Below are positions 33,613 to 45,886 of a DNA stretch of 64,000 bases, in pieces. The first letter of the stretch is position 1; each line of letters opens with the position of its first letter. Location: positions 87,046,501 to 87,110,500 of the forward strand of contig CM066727.1 in NCBI GenBank assembly GCA_033961575.1, given 5' to 3'. The position numbers and the translations under genes are program-made. The notes below the pieces were generated by a model that worked only from the letters and a program-made list of their open reading frames with translations, ran no database searches and was not told the origin of the DNA. The stretch is from Aselliscus stoliczkanus. Lineage: Eukaryota; Chordata; Mammalia; Chiroptera; Hipposideridae.

Positions 33613-34861
33613 GGGTTGATGAATAGCCACACAAATATCTCCTCCTCCAACATTATCCAAGGAAGAAAGTAGGATCCTCTTCCTTAGACCACGGCAATAG
33701 GGGAGTGCCATGTGCATGGGCATGCTCTCCTCTACAAGCATCTTGACAGCCTCACTCAGTATTTAAGGGTGCTTGAGCTCCTTTACTACCACAAGCAGAA
33801 CCCAGAGAACCCTCGCAGATGGACAGATTGCAGGCACTTCACATTGTCAGCGTTGCCTTCACCCAGCTTCACACATCGGTCCTCAATAGGCTGACATCCC
33901 TCCCCAGGCAATCTCAGCTCCAAGGCCTTAAAAACAAATAAATAAAGTTCTTTCCAGTTACATTTTCAGATGAGACTGCTCACAAACCCCTCTGCACGGG
34001 CTCCTGTCATGCCTAACCTGGAACTTCTCCCTGTTTCCAGAAATGCCATCATTCTTCACAATCTCAGCCTCAAGGAGCTCCTTTGAGGGCTGCTCCTCCT
34101 CCCACTCTCAATTCAAATACTTTATAAAAGTTTCCTAAAATACCTTTTCATCATTCCACCATCTCATTTATAAACTTCCTAAAGTGTGTTTCACAGAATA
34201 GGAGATCTTGAAGAAAGAGCTCCACAGTCACGTAAATTTGGGAAACAGTGTATGGGTTATTCCTCTCTTGGAGATTCATAGCACATGAAGTTCCAAGACA
34301 TCCTGCAGGAATAAATTCTTCCACAGATTTATGGTCCAAATGGCACTGTTTGTTCAATCATTGACATATCCCCCTGTGACACATACATGTACAGCAGTGA
34401 GAAACAAAATATAAGTTGAGAAAATAAAAAAGGCATGGCTCAGCATAAAAACAAAATAAGCATCTCAGAGACCAGAAACGTAATGGAAACACAAAGTAAT
34501 GAGCAAGACTGAAGCCATAGACCAGCTGGTTTGGTTCCAAAAGCAAGCATGGGTGCTGGTAATTCCTCTTCTGTGGGACAGAGAGGAATAAAATTGTTTG
34601 GTGAGAGAGGGGAGACTCAATTCCCTGCTTGCTGCACATCTCTTCACATCCTACAGACAGGTGTTTGGCAGAACACAGTTTGGGACATGTTCCTTTGCCC
34701 CTTTCTCCTCTACTTTTGCCTCACATGGCTGACCTAAAGGCTCTCAGATACCAAGAATTTGTTCAACTCTGGTACATCCTGCTTGCCTCACTAAACATTA
34801 GCCTCCCAAAACTTATAGGAAAAGTTTTATTACAAGATCCAAAATAAGGGATTTTTCTCAG
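33613..34861. other. No recognised feature
   Basis: No gene or clear repeat. Confidence 0.35.
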
Positions 34862-34945
34862 CTTTTCTCTCTCTCTCTCTCTTTCTCTCTCCTCCCTCTT
34901 CTCCTCCTCCTCCTCCTCCTTCCCTCCCTCCCTCACTTCCCCACC
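34862..34945. repeat. Polypyrimidine tract (CT)n / (TCC)n
   Basis: Runs of CT pass into TCC and TCCC repeats. Mirror-like and able to form triplex DNA. Confidence 0.9.
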
Positions 34946-36759
34946 ATCAGCTTCTTCTTAGGAGCCTTCTGACTCACCTCACTGACTACTGTAACTGTTG
35001 CCCCAATAGCCACTCAGTAGTCAGACTCAACCATAAGTTTTCAGACTTCATCCTCTGTGATTCTCTCCACTTTTCTACACTGCCAAACACCCCTCCCCAT
35101 GAGACTGGAGAATCCTTGATTTCTGCAGTACTGTACCTTCTCATTTTTTCTACCTCTCTAAGTGCCCCAATCTTTATTTTCCCTCCCCATCTCTGAAATA
35201 AGAGTCTTTTCAATGGCTCTGCCCTCAGCTTTCTTCTCATTTTCTCCTTATTTTCACACCTGTCCCCCAGATGCACATATCACTCAAAATTTATGTGTAA
35301 ACCTCCACCTCACTCCTCACATTTCCAACACCTAGGAGTTTTGAGGACCTTGTGATTTAAATGCTGATCCAAATATGGGTGGTTGGGTTTATTTTTGTGT
35401 GTATTAGTTTGTGTGGTTGTGGTGTATTTATTACGATGGTTGAAGCATAGACTCTGATGACTAAATAATAGATGTCCATTTTTTTTCACCCATTGTCTTG
35501 ACTTTATATCCAACTAGTTTATGACTTTTCTTAAACCTGTGAAAGTTGCCTGTTACAACCAATGAATCCTATTGAATTATTAACTTCTTGTAGAGTAAAT
35601 CATTTTAAACACATTAAAATTCCCATATACCAAATATAAATATATATACCAAAATGCAGACACATTGCTAAATATTATTCAATGTTTTGTTATTCCATAA
35701 ATAATTTTCAAATGCATTCACTATATTTTTACATTGCCAATGCATTTTTAATTTAATTAAAATGTGGTTAGCTGAAATTTTTCAAGTCCATTTTTATCTG
35801 TTTCTCAATTTTCTTTCCTCATATTTGTGAATTTTGTTTAATCTTTTAAAGATTTTCTGGTAAATATTTATATATTTGTGTATGAATGTATAAAACCCTA
35901 TTTTCTGGTATAAAGTCATATGGATATGAACACACATATACAATGTTCCTTAGCCAAATATTTTTAACTGTCAAACCAAGTTTGCTCAATCTAACAACAA
36001 TGGAAAGACATAAAAACACATCAAGTAGAATAAGTTGACTTATTATAGCCACACTACAAATCCATCCTTTCTGAAATTGAACCCATCTTCTCTATTTTTA
36101 CTCTTATATCCATCCTCCACTCTCCCAAAATAGCTTGAAACAATTTACTTCTCTTCCTCACTTCTCAGTTTCTTCCATTTTACCACCATTTTCCCAGTCA
36201 CCTAAGTTCTAACTTCAATGTTAAGTTATACCTCTCCTTTCCATTAGTCAGCTCACTAGAAAACCCCAAATCACTCAATATCAGTTTTGAAGCTCTTTCC
36301 ACTTTTCCACCACAAAGTCTGTCATCACACAGAAGTGCTCTTCAAATATCCTTTCCCCTAAGAGACAGGGGCCTGGGTCAGAAAATGATTCTCTCAGCAG
36401 TAGAACTCCTTGAAGTACCCACATCTGCCATATAACCTGCTGCATCCTCTGAAGAAGTATCTTGTCCTAAGAGGGGTTATAAGAGATCCAGATAAAGGAA
36501 TAATATCTTCTGAAACCAGGACTAGGTATTGCACCTCAGGAAATATCTAGATGCAACCATTGTATAGAGCGCTCATCCCACTTAATCAGAATGTGACCCG
36601 ACTGGCATCAGGGTGTGGAAATTTGGGTAGTTGATTAAAGCTAGTCAGGACCACTCCCTCCATCTTTACTGCAACCATCCAAAGAATCACAGCTACGTCC
36701 CAGATGACCAAGCCTTGTTCTTTGTTAAACATAGTTCTCCGGAATAGAAGCAATTCAGA
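34946..36759. other. No recognised feature
   Basis: Pyrimidine-biased to 35340, strongly AT-rich to about 36050, then pyrimidine-biased again. No gene and no repeat that I can name. Confidence 0.35.
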
Positions 36760-36772
36760 CAGGATAAAATAT

Positions 36773-36775
<3 letters not shown>
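36760..36775. repeat. SINE TSD, left copy
   Basis: CAGGATAAAATATTCT, repeated at 37238-37253. Confidence 0.92.
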
Positions 36776-36810
<35 letters not shown>

Positions 36811-37237
36811 TTTTATTGGGGAATTGACGGAGGGGAACAGCGTTGGGGAATCGGGGAAGGGGAACAGACAAGTTGCTGTCTTTTTGTTCTTCAGTCTAGT
36901 TGTGGAGGATGTTGCTTCACTGTTGGTATCGTCATTGCGCTCTTCCCGGATGAGGCAGATCGGTCTCCAGCCTCTGGATGTCGCTCACCACGGCTATTGG
37001 CAGCTCACTCTTGGCTGCCAGCCGCTCACGCTGGCTGCGGGCCACTCACTGTAGCCTATGGCAGCCCACTGCAGCAGGGGCTGCAGCCCACACCATCACC
37101 GGGGCTCGCACAGCCCAGCTCCAGGTGGAGCTGTTGTTAGCTGTAGAGGGCAGTGTCACTGGCCCTCATGTGGGATCCGAACCGGGGCCGCTGGCATCCC
37201 AAAACCAGCGCTTAACCAATGCGCCACTCGGCCGGCC
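36776..37237 (-). mobile_element. Full-length tRNA-derived T+ SINE, reverse orientation
   Basis: Same family as at 16.3 kb, on the minus strand: poly(T), 'aaagattttattgggg' (reverse of the AATAAAATCTTT tail), the GC-rich body including GGGCTGCAGCCC at 37078-37089, B box as 'ggatccgaacc' and A box as 'ccaatgcgcca', ending at the GGCCGGCC head. TSDs of 15-16 bp are exact. It differs from the first copy by many CpG-type and other substitutions, so it is older or from another subfamily. Confidence 0.92.
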
Positions 37238-37253
37238 CAGGATAAAATATTCT
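37238..37253. repeat. SINE TSD, right copy
   Basis: Exact match to 36760-36775. The first C could belong to the SINE head. Confidence 0.9.
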
Positions 37254-37839
37254 GTGGGGATACTCAGTTCCCTTTTTCTGAAGCTGCTCTGACCCCAAAC
37301 TTTTGTGAAGTTTAATGATGAAAAATCTATAGAACCAAGGTAAACCTGGGTTCATTTCCAGTCTCTGATATTTACCAGCAAGAACTACTGGGTGAATTCC
37401 TGAACATTTATCACTACTGCTACTACTACTATTAATAATTACTATTATAGCAGTCAATGCTAAAATGTATGGAGTTTTACCATGTACTAAATAAAAAGTC
37501 TTAGTCTTTCAATCTGTAAAACTGGGCTAATAGCATAGACTTCAGAGTGTTGTGAGATACAATGAGACATATATGTAAATTGCCCAGCACAGAGCATATC
37601 CTTAGCTAATGATAGTTTTCATTGTTTTTTGATGTCTTCATATTTGCCTAGGAGAATATATCCTGTGCAAATGTATAGTCTCATCTCTTGAACAATTGAT
37701 AAAGCTGTCTTCTGGTTTATCACTTAGTCTTTTGAGAATCTAATAGCCTCAGCAAATACTGATAAAATTAGGTTATAGACTTATATCAATAAACATCAGG
37801 CCCTGGACTCTGGGAGGCTCAAAGAAGTAAAATACCTTT
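37254..37839. other. MIR-like traces only
   Basis: 'aaaactgggctaatagcatagacttcagagtgttgtgagatacaatgag' near 37510-37570 hints at a MIR tail. Otherwise anonymous. Confidence 0.35.
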
Positions 37840-38005
37840 GTGGTTGGGATCACAGATTCTTGAATCAGAATGCCTGAGTTTAATCTCAGATCTGCCATTT
37901 AGGGACAGTATGTCCTCTCTAAGCTTTGGTTTCCTCCTTTGTAGAATGGGATTAATTATAGTATCTACCTCAGATGGAATCATGTAAGAATTCAGAGATA
38001 ATGTA
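37840..38005 (+). repeat. MIR SINE
   Basis: 'gggatcacagattcttgaatcagaatgcctgagtt', 'atctgccatttaggga' and 'gctttggtttcctcctttgtagaatggga' in forward MIR order. Confidence 0.7.
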
Positions 38006-38009
38006 ATCT

Positions 38010-38200
38010 TTCAACATTTCTATGGGGAGGCACCATTAATATCGGTCACCATTGACAGAAGAGGAGACTGGCATTTAGAGAATGTGATTTGCACTAAATC
38101 TGATGGCTAGTAACTGGCAGAGCTGAAATCTAGACTCAAATCTTATCCAGCTCTAAAGCCTGAGTTCTTAACCATATTCCACCATCCAAGTGGCCCTCCA
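38010..38200 (-). repeat. MIR SINE (reverse)
   Basis: 'acagaagaggagactggcatttagagaatgtgatttgcac', 'ctggcagagctgaaatctagactcaaatc' and 'cctgagttcttaaccat' in reverse MIR order, placed next to a forward copy. Confidence 0.65.
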
Positions 38201-38224
38201 GCCTCTAGCACTGGGCAATTAGCT

Positions 38225-38395
38225 CTGTAAATCCAAGTCCTTTTTTACACTATAAGGTGCCTGAGGGCGGAAATTATATATCTTATTCATCTTTGTTTTC
38301 CCTTTAGCATACTGACCTTAATTTATACATTGAAATATTCCTGAGCCAGTGCTGAATGGCTAACCAAATAAGTAAATGAATGCATGAATAAAATA
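38225..38395 (+). repeat. L2-like LINE 3' end
   Basis: 'actataaggtgcctgagggcggaaattatatatcttattcatctttg' matches the LINE2 end ('gctccatgagggcagggac...'). Diverged. Confidence 0.5.
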
Positions 38396-38895
38396 AACCA
38401 AGAAAGAAGGACTTTGTTAAGAGAATAAGGTTCAAAAGTATCCTCAGTCAAGAAGAGTAGGGATTAAGAAGAAGAGAAGGAGAAGGAAAAGGAAGAAAAC
38501 AGCATTTGGATTTGCATAGCCAAAGGTCATTACGATTTTTTGAGAAAGTGGTGGGGGAAGAAAACTCATTGCAGTGAGTTACAGAAGGAAAACCCCGGTA
38601 GAAAAAAGCAGCAGGTATAGATCACTTCTTTAAAGGCCATGCCTATAAAAAGAAAGATGTCGAGAAAAGCTGTCTCTAGAAGGGGAGCAAAGTCAAGTGA
38701 AGAATTGTCTTTGCTTTTTATAAAACAGAATAAATAGGATATGTTTCCAGGAAGCGAGGATTAACTTCCATAGAGGAGAGAGCGATTAAGCATTCTGGAA
38801 AGGAAAGTGATTGCTGCAAGAATAATGTCCCAGAACAGATCAGAGATTGGACTAGAGTTGTTCAGTCTGTGGGGTTACAAACCAGTATTGTGGGA
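38396..38895. other. No recognised feature
   Basis: GA-rich but without clear repeat identity. Confidence 0.3.
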
Positions 38896-38970
38896 ATGGG
38901 ATGGGATGGGATGGGATGGGATGGGATGGGATGGGATGGGATGGGATGGGATGGGATGGGATGGGATGGA
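38896..38970. repeat. (ATGGG)14 microsatellite
   Basis: Fourteen uninterrupted ATGGG units and one ATGGA. The G3-runs with 2-base loops fit a G-quadruplex pattern on the plus strand. The open frame with repeated WDGMG through it is a repeat artefact. Confidence 0.97.
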
Positions 38971-39264
38971 ACAGAATAAAAATTATTAGAACGTATCATA
39001 TTTTAAGAGACTTTTGTTTCGTGTGTGTGAGTGTGTGTGTGTACTGAGTCACCATTCAAAGTGCATATTTTTTACTGTGAGTCATGGTCAATATATATTT
39101 TAAAACAGTGGTCATTGGTGAAGAGTTTAGATTTAAGTTCTCCATGAAAATCTCACCATGCTGTTAGTAATGGTATGGATGCCTACGCTGACCCTACCAC
39201 AACTCAGTGAGATGCATCCATCCCATCTTCTGTCTTTCTTTCTCTCCCTCCCCCACATTCACCC
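38971..39264. other. No gene; short (GT)n near 39020-39040
   Basis: Contains a brief imperfect GT run. Otherwise unique. Confidence 0.4.
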
Positions 39265-39430
39265 TTCCTCTCCTCTTGTCCCTTCATTTAATAAACATTT
39301 ATTGAGTATCTATCTATTACCTACCATTCATTTTTCTAGGCCCTGGGCATAAAATTCACTTAGACACAGTCCTGTCCTCACAGAGTTTACTGCACAGTGT
39401 TTAATATCTAGTAACAATAACCTCTGGGCA
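39265..39430 (+). repeat. Ancient repeat head fragment
   Basis: 'ccttcatttaataaacatttattgagtatctatc', 'ttctaggccctgggcataaaattca' and 'cctgtcctcacagagttta' in family order. Confidence 0.55.
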
Positions 39431-40551
39431 TCCAATTACGTTCACCACATAGTCAAGCCACTCTCCTTTCTTGCTTTGTGACTCTGTCCCTGGTCCAGCC
39501 TTGTCTTCTCCCTCCATTTTTCAAACTCACTTTCTCCTCTCAAATCTGGATAATCAATATGGTCTCTCCATGGCTCTAACCTTTGCTCTTCTCCTTAAAT
39601 ACACTCACCCTCATGTGACTGAGGCCCAACCTGGTCCCAGCCGTAGTTCTGACCCCATGGCCAGGCCTCACCCACATACTCAGGTTGCTTCCCAACTCAT
39701 GAAAGATCTGCCCTCCCCACACACAAGAGCCTTGCATCTCAAGGAGAGACCAGAAGGTAAGTCTTCCAAGCAGACTTCGCTCACAGCAGGACACAAAAAT
39801 CCCTGAGAGGTCCTCTCAGCTGTGACTTGGCAAAAGCCCTGGAAGACAGGTAGTGTGGCCGTTGACACCATTCACACCTGTCGACACGCTCACCCCGCAT
39901 GTGCAGGCTACTGTATTTAGCTATCCACCTAAGTCAGGTTCTTGTTTTTCCAGTTTTCTTCCATTCCACAGGCAGCTCTTCCAACTGTGAGTTTTACTTC
40001 AGGCATCCAGATCTTAAATGAGGCTCCTTGCAGTATGCTAATTAAAACAAGAGTAAACTCTCTGCTGAGATTTGTGAGGGAAAGTCTGCAAAGTTTTCAA
40101 TGCTCTAGTGTCACCGGATGAGAGAGGGGAGCAGCTTGAAAATAACCTGCGAAAACAGCTATTTCCAAAGTGCTGTTTGGTAGATGACCTTGATAAGGTT
40201 AAGGAACTGACCAACTTTAATAATCCATGGCAGTACATGAGGGACCTATAGGGCACCCCCGGGAGTGACGGAGGGGCTCAGGGACTTGTGCTCCAGGCTC
40301 CCATTCCTGCTTCATTCAAAGCAGCTCTGCAAGTATGTGTTTCACATGACAGCTTCTGCATATTTAGCTCGGAAAGAGAGTTTCACTGCTTCTATAGCAA
40401 AGAAGCAGGCATACTGTGCCATGATTTTTATCACATTAAATTAGACCCCATTTACATCAAGAAAAAAAATACCGTAAGCAGATGTTAAGCTCTGGTTAAT
40501 GATATGTATGCCAGTTAGGAGAAAGTTTGCTGATGTGTGTATGTTACCTTG
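39431..40551. other. No recognised feature
   Basis: Unique-looking. Short open frames have no motifs. Confidence 0.35.
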
Positions 40552-40618
<67 letters not shown>

Positions 40619-40621
40619 TTT
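40552..40621. repeat. A15-(TA)17-T21 palindrome
   Basis: Fifteen A, seventeen TA units, then twenty-one T. Positions 40552-40615 form an exact 64-base palindrome. The T run is the reversed tail of the adjacent SINE head. Confidence 0.95.
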
Positions 40622-40714
40622 GTGGGCGGTGTCACTGGCCCTCATATGTGGGACCCAAACCAGGGCCGCTGGCTTCCCAAGCCAGTGCTCAACCACCACG
40701 CCACTCGGCCGGCC
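40622..40714 (-). mobile_element. Head-only (short) copy of the tRNA-derived SINE
   Basis: On the minus strand it reads GGCCGGCCGAGTGGCG..., the same tRNA-like head as at 16.3 and 37.2 kb, then runs from 'gtgacaccgcccac' directly into poly(A). The entire GC-rich body of about 350 bp is absent. The B box is altered (GGTTTGGGTCC). No clean TSD; the flanks TGAAA... are similar but blurred by the A/T run. Confidence 0.85.
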
Positions 40715-40740
40715 TGAAATATATTATTTTTAAAAGATAA

Positions 40741-40910
40741 ATTAATGAAAACATGGGAGGATGACTGGAAAGGGAGATTCACAATAAATCAAGTACAGTG
40801 AAATGTTAATGGTAGAATTGAGGTGGTAGGTTTACAAGTACTCTCAATAAATTCTTTCAACATTTCTGTATGCAAGTTTCATAATAAAATGTGTAGGGAA
40901 AATTGACACC
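40741..40910 (+). repeat. Old L1 (L1ME-like) 3' end
   Basis: 'aattgaggtggtaggtttacaag...', 'tctttcaacatttctgtatgcaagtttcataataaaatg' is the usual L1ME 3' terminus. Confidence 0.55.
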
Positions 40911-42639
40911 ATGTGTATATATTCTAATAAATGTTTTCTTACCCTTTAAAGTTTAAAAAGAAAGAAATTATGCCTGTATCACCTTTTTACATGGCCAATC
41001 TTGTTATTCTATGGATATAAAATGGAGAAAACTGATGTGATAACTTTGGGAAAGTAAAATGCTACCTCAGATATTTTTTCTAGTCAATCATTTATTCATT
41101 AACTTTTAATACCATGGCTATTTGAACTTCTAAAAACTGCTGGGTTTAATTGTAGCACCTCACATTTCTACAGTGTAGACTATAGTGTAACCTTTTGTAT
41201 GTAAATATGTTCTTTCACACATGTTGCTTTGTTAAAGACTGACAATTTTGTAAGATGGATAAGAAAGTATTGCTTTGAGACTTCGTGGCCTGTTTGTGGT
41301 CACACAGCTAGATTTGGAAATAGAGCTCACATCTTCTGACTCCTAGGTTAGGGGATGATGACAAGGGGAGGAAAGTATAGGCACCTATAAAGGCCCTCAG
41401 ACTGAAAGAACACAAAGCGATGAGACAGGAATGTACATGTTGATGGGATGATCAGGTATGGTGGTTAAACATCATTGCATATTCCCTTCTTAACTTTTTA
41501 ACTATTACTTAATCTCTTATGGATGAAAATTTTACAGTAAATGATTTACTAATGTTTTTATCAGCCCTCACAATTTTCCTTATTTCAAAATAAATTCTGG
41601 ATACATATTTAAGCCCAGAAGCAATGGTGTGTGAGAACTTGGAATTCTACATAGTACAATGAATCCCTATGTCATTACTCACTGAAATGTAATAGACCTC
41701 AATTTCTCCCTTGATAAAGTGGGAGGAGCCAAATTTATAGAAAGACATAGGTTTACTTGAATTACATAAGTAAAATAGGTTTTTGTGATCTTCTCATTCC
41801 TCTGTTACCTATCTGGAGTTTCAAAGACTTCTAAACTATAGTAATCTTAATTTCAAAACTTGTAATAGAAATCATGCACCTTTCCAAAATGGTGATGGCT
41901 GAACTAAATCGTTTCTGTGTTTTCATCATATTATTCTCATGTTTAGCCAAGCTCATATTGGCTGTTACGTTTGTAATTCATTTTAAAAATCTAAAGAAAT
42001 ATCACTGAAATGTAATTGAATCTACTGACAAAGTATTTCAAAACCTGAAAAGAGGATGGCTGATGAATGGATAACCAAAAACAAAAAAGAGCTCTTTATG
42101 AGGTTATAATCTTGTCAAAACTCTGTTTTATTAATAATAAGAATATAGAGAATCAAAGAAATTAAGTGATCTAAGTTCATCCAACAATAAGAGGTGAGAC
42201 AGAAATTAACCTAGTATTTCTTTGGGTACATAATAATATAAAGATGTGAATGCATTTTGAGACAGGTCATTATAACATGTTGATTTAAGCTTTTCTTTTG
42301 TAATTAACAAATGGCTGTGCACTGGGTTGAGAATTATTTACTTTGTTCTTTCTCGGATTGTTTTGGTGGTAAGGACAGCTTTTCGAATGGGGCTCACAGC
42401 TGCTTCAGCTGATAAAGTAATCACTAGTCCTTCAAAAGCCAGACATTTCAACAGGATTGTCCATTATTTCTCAGCAAAAACAGAGAGGACTCACACGGTT
42501 CATATGATGTCAGCATAGCAGCAGCACCTTTTATGTGAAAAACAAGGAAACAAATGCATTTTCCGAGAAATTCTTCAGTGTTGTTGCCCATTTACAATAA
42601 TGCAAAGGTTGAGAGAATAGGTGCATAGGAAATAGGTGC
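40911..42639. other. AT-rich; one reverse MIR piece near 41260-41350
   Basis: 'gtttgtggtcacacagctagatttggaaatagagctcacatcttctgactcctag' is a reverse MIR core. The rest is anonymous and AT-rich. Confidence 0.4.
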
Positions 42640-42760
42640 AGTGGAAATCCCAGCTCTGCCACTAGAATTGGGCAGGTGGCTTAACTGCTCAGCCTTCTTA
42701 TCTGGAACATAGGAACAAACTAATGCATATAAAATACATAGCCATTTACAGAATATGGCA
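42640..42760 (+). repeat. MIR-like fragment
   Basis: 'gtggaaatcccagctctgccactagaattgggcaggtggcttaactgctcagcc' in forward MIR order. Confidence 0.6.
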
Positions 42761-44640
42761 AAATTGTATTAATTTGTTAATAGCTACCATTAAAGCATTG
42801 ACTGACTGGAACCTCTAGCCAGAAGTTATTACTGCCATTTTCTTTTAGGATAAAGTTTCAGATCCCTAGATCCCTAGCCATAATCTCAGAAGCTGATGTT
42901 GAACAATTAGTTCCAGGGACTGTACCTTGAATTTGGTCTAGGGTAAGTATCTTGAACAGTAGCAGGATTATGTAATGATCACTCAGCTAGGGCTCCAGAG
43001 CACTGACAAATCAACAAAATTCTTTCATACCATGAACCTTGGTTTAGAGCTGGTCATATACCAGCCTTTGCTTCAGTCTGTGGGAGAACTTAACCATGAC
43101 CTTTATTCTCTGTCACGTCAGCCTCTGGGACAGTTAGGGCTTTACATTGAAGTCACAGTTCCTTGGCTTGAAGCCCTCACCCAGTTCACTTTCTGGGACT
43201 CTGAGCTTTCCACACCTCCCTTGCAATGGGCTCTGTTGGCTAACACCTCCTGTGACCACTTGATTATTCATACTCTGTGCTGATGTGGTTGAATGCAGGT
43301 GGTTCCCCCGTTCATGATCTGATTTTCTCCACCAACTCCTCCCCTAATTGCACCACTGCCATGTTCAGACAGTGACTGGATATAGGTGCTGATCACAGAC
43401 GTGGCATGCTGGGCAGCAAGGCAGAGGTGTCACCAGGGCCACAAGGGTCAGGGAGATGCTTCCCAGGGCTCTTACCCTGGAACTGAGCTTGCTGAGTACA
43501 AATGTGGACTTGCCTAATAACCCAGAGGCAACCACACTCCCAGTACACCGAGATAAGAAGACCAAATCACCAATTTGCCCATTCACCATAGCTGATTGTT
43601 AAGGAATCTATAACTTAATATACTTAAAGTAAAGATGGTGTGATGTTATGAATGTGCCGTTAATTTCAGCTTCACTCAAGAGTTGCCCTACAAAACAAGT
43701 CACACTCCAGGGATTATCTGCTCACTCCATCAGAAAGACCACACTCCAGATGGCCACCACAGGAATGACCATGATCCACGTCCTAGTCAATAACTGAGAG
43801 TTTCCTAATTAGCAGAGCCATTTTATAAATAGATTTTTTAATTGGTTAAATTAAACCCTTTTTAAATAATGTGATGAATGTTCAGAATTGATAGAAAGTG
43901 AAGTTGAGAAATGTGGATTGATTAAATATTTAAAGAAGGATGGCTCAGCTAAAAACACAAACAAACAAAATATTTAAAGACACTTCTACTCTTGAGAGAA
44001 CAGATTATAAAAATTTAGGGAGGCCTGTAGCCTTACCCCTGAAGCTGGTGCCCAAGAACAGTTTCTAATAGTTCTACGTAACCAGTCATGAACTTGGAAG
44101 AGTCTCCTTGTGTGATGACTCAGGGAATGAGAGTCACAGAACCCTGCCTCTGGGATCCAGCAGAATTGCCTCTGGAGGACACAGTTTCCCCACACCCAGA
44201 GGGCAAGAAGCTTATGGAACAACTTGCATGAGCCGTCTTCCTGCTTGTTGGTTAATAAATGCCTAGTAAATAAATGGCTATATATTTGGCAGCGGGGTGG
44301 GACTAGAGTGAGACCTGTGAGGCATTCACCTCAGGTGCAAGATTTAAAAGGGAGCTAAAACAAATATTTTAATGCAATGATTTTTTAAAAATCTATGATA
44401 AAATATCAAATTTTAAATAGAGACAGGCTGTTGATGGTTGGTTTACAACCCGGCATTATTGTGCATGGTTGTTTCCAACCAGCCCACAGATCTGGGACCA
44501 TGCCCAGGGCCTCCCCACTGTGCAAATTTATGAGGGTGGACACGGCATGCAAACAGATTGGGCAAGGTAGGGAGAGGTGATACATTGTCATGGTGTTTGA
44601 ATGTAGAGCTTTTATTAACTTGTCATATTAATATCAATAA
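42761..44640. other. No recognised feature
   Basis: No gene. Part of 44280-44400 looks repeat-like but I cannot name it. Confidence 0.3.
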
Positions 44641-44642
44641 TA
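44641..44642. repeat. TA target site, left
   Basis: TA dinucleotide directly before the mariner left inverted repeat. Matched by TA at 45887-45888. Confidence 0.8.
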
Positions 44643-45886
44643 TTGGGTTTTCAGAAAAGTCATGACATATTTTGTCTATGTTTTTCGAAGGTCATTTATT
44701 TTGTTCAACATCATTTTGCCATCTTTCAGTGAGCTTCATAATTCCTCGTTCATAGAAGGACCTGTCTTTATTTGTGAAAAACAGAACAAGGTGCTGATTT
44801 ACAGCCTCATCTGAATTGAACATTATACCACACAAGAAGTTTTGAAGAGAGCAAAACAAGTGGAAGTCTGATGGCACAAGGTCAGGCGAGTATGGTGGGT
44901 GTGGCAACACATCCCATCCAAGCTCCAATAAATTTTGACGGGTGATCAAACTTGTGTGTGGTTTCGCATTGTCGCGATGGAACACAACTCCTTTACAATT
45001 AACAAGCTCTGGATGTTTCTGGATGATAGATTTGTTCAAACTGTCCCATTGCCGACAGTACACTTCAAATTGATTGTTTGATTCCTTGGTAGGAGCTCAA
45101 AAAACATGACACCTTTAAAATCCCACCACACTGAGAGCATAATCTTCCTCTGATGAATGTCTGCGTTCGATGTCGTTTGAGGCGAATCATCACATCGGGA
45201 CCAAGACCATTTGCGTACCACATTGTTGTAAATAATCCACTTCTCATCACCAGTTATCAGTCGTTCAAAAAAGGATCATTTTCCTCACATTTAATGAGCA
45301 TATTGCAGATGTTTATATGAGCCATATGAACTTCTTTGAGTTCATGTGGAACCGAAATATCGAGCTTGCTTACATATCCCAGCTTCTTCAGGTGGTTGTG
45401 AATGCTTGAATGATGGATATTCAATGTTTCTGCAATCTCTCATGTCATGTAATGTGGGCTTGACTCTCTCAATGCCTTTATTTTGTCCTTGTCAACCTCA
45501 GTGGGCCTCCCTGACCGAGGAGCGTTGTTGAGATCAAAATCACCAGCACGAAATTTCGTGAACCATTGTTGGCACTGACGTTCTTGTAGAGCATTGTCAC
45601 CATGAACATTATGCAACTTTTCTTAAGCTTGACACACGTTCTTCCCTTTATAGAAGTAAAACAGTAAAATATGGCAAAAATGCACAGTTTGGTCTTCCAT
45701 ATTCAACTTGTTGTAAAGTCTCCAAAACTCAACCAAATCACTCAATTTTTTTTTTTAGAATGAAGCTAGAACAGTCAGCTGTCAAATGACATAGGAATAA
45801 CGTAGATGCGAATGACTCCAGTGCTTCCAAAAATGAACTAGTGCCATCTGTTGCAAACATGCATCATGACTTTTCCAACAACCTAA
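44643..45886 (-). mobile_element. Mariner DNA transposon (1,244 bp)
   Basis: Full-length Tc1/mariner element. The left end TTGGGTTTTCAGAAAAGTCATGAC pairs with the right end, which reads inward as TTAGGTTGTTGGAAAAGTCATGAT, sharing a GAAAAGTCATGA core. TA flanks both ends. The interior carries one transposase gene on the minus strand. Mariners move by cut-and-paste and are known for horizontal transfer between animals, including into mammals. Confidence 0.93.
44692..45700 (-). pseudogene. Mariner transposase, DD34D, disrupted
   Basis: A relic of about 336 codons, close to the usual 345. ATG at 45700-45698. The N-terminal DNA-binding half includes a helix-turn-helix with 'QQWFTKFRAGDFDL' and 'RSGRPTEVD'. 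The catalytic triad is present: D in TGDEKW (about 45240-45254), D in HRDNAKPH (44956-44979) and D in PSDFHLF (about 44857-44877), the last two 34 residues apart. In-frame stops lie at 45625-45623 (TAA) and 45442-45440 (TGA), and frame changes near 45270 (an A run) and 45065. All three catalytic residues survive in fragments, but no full protein can be made. Confidence 0.9.

Noticed and set aside
36704..37315. Frames of 85-116 codons
   Set aside because: Translations of the second SINE and its poly(T).
38807..38989. Frame with repeated WDGMG
   Set aside because: Direct translation of the (ATGGG)n microsatellite.
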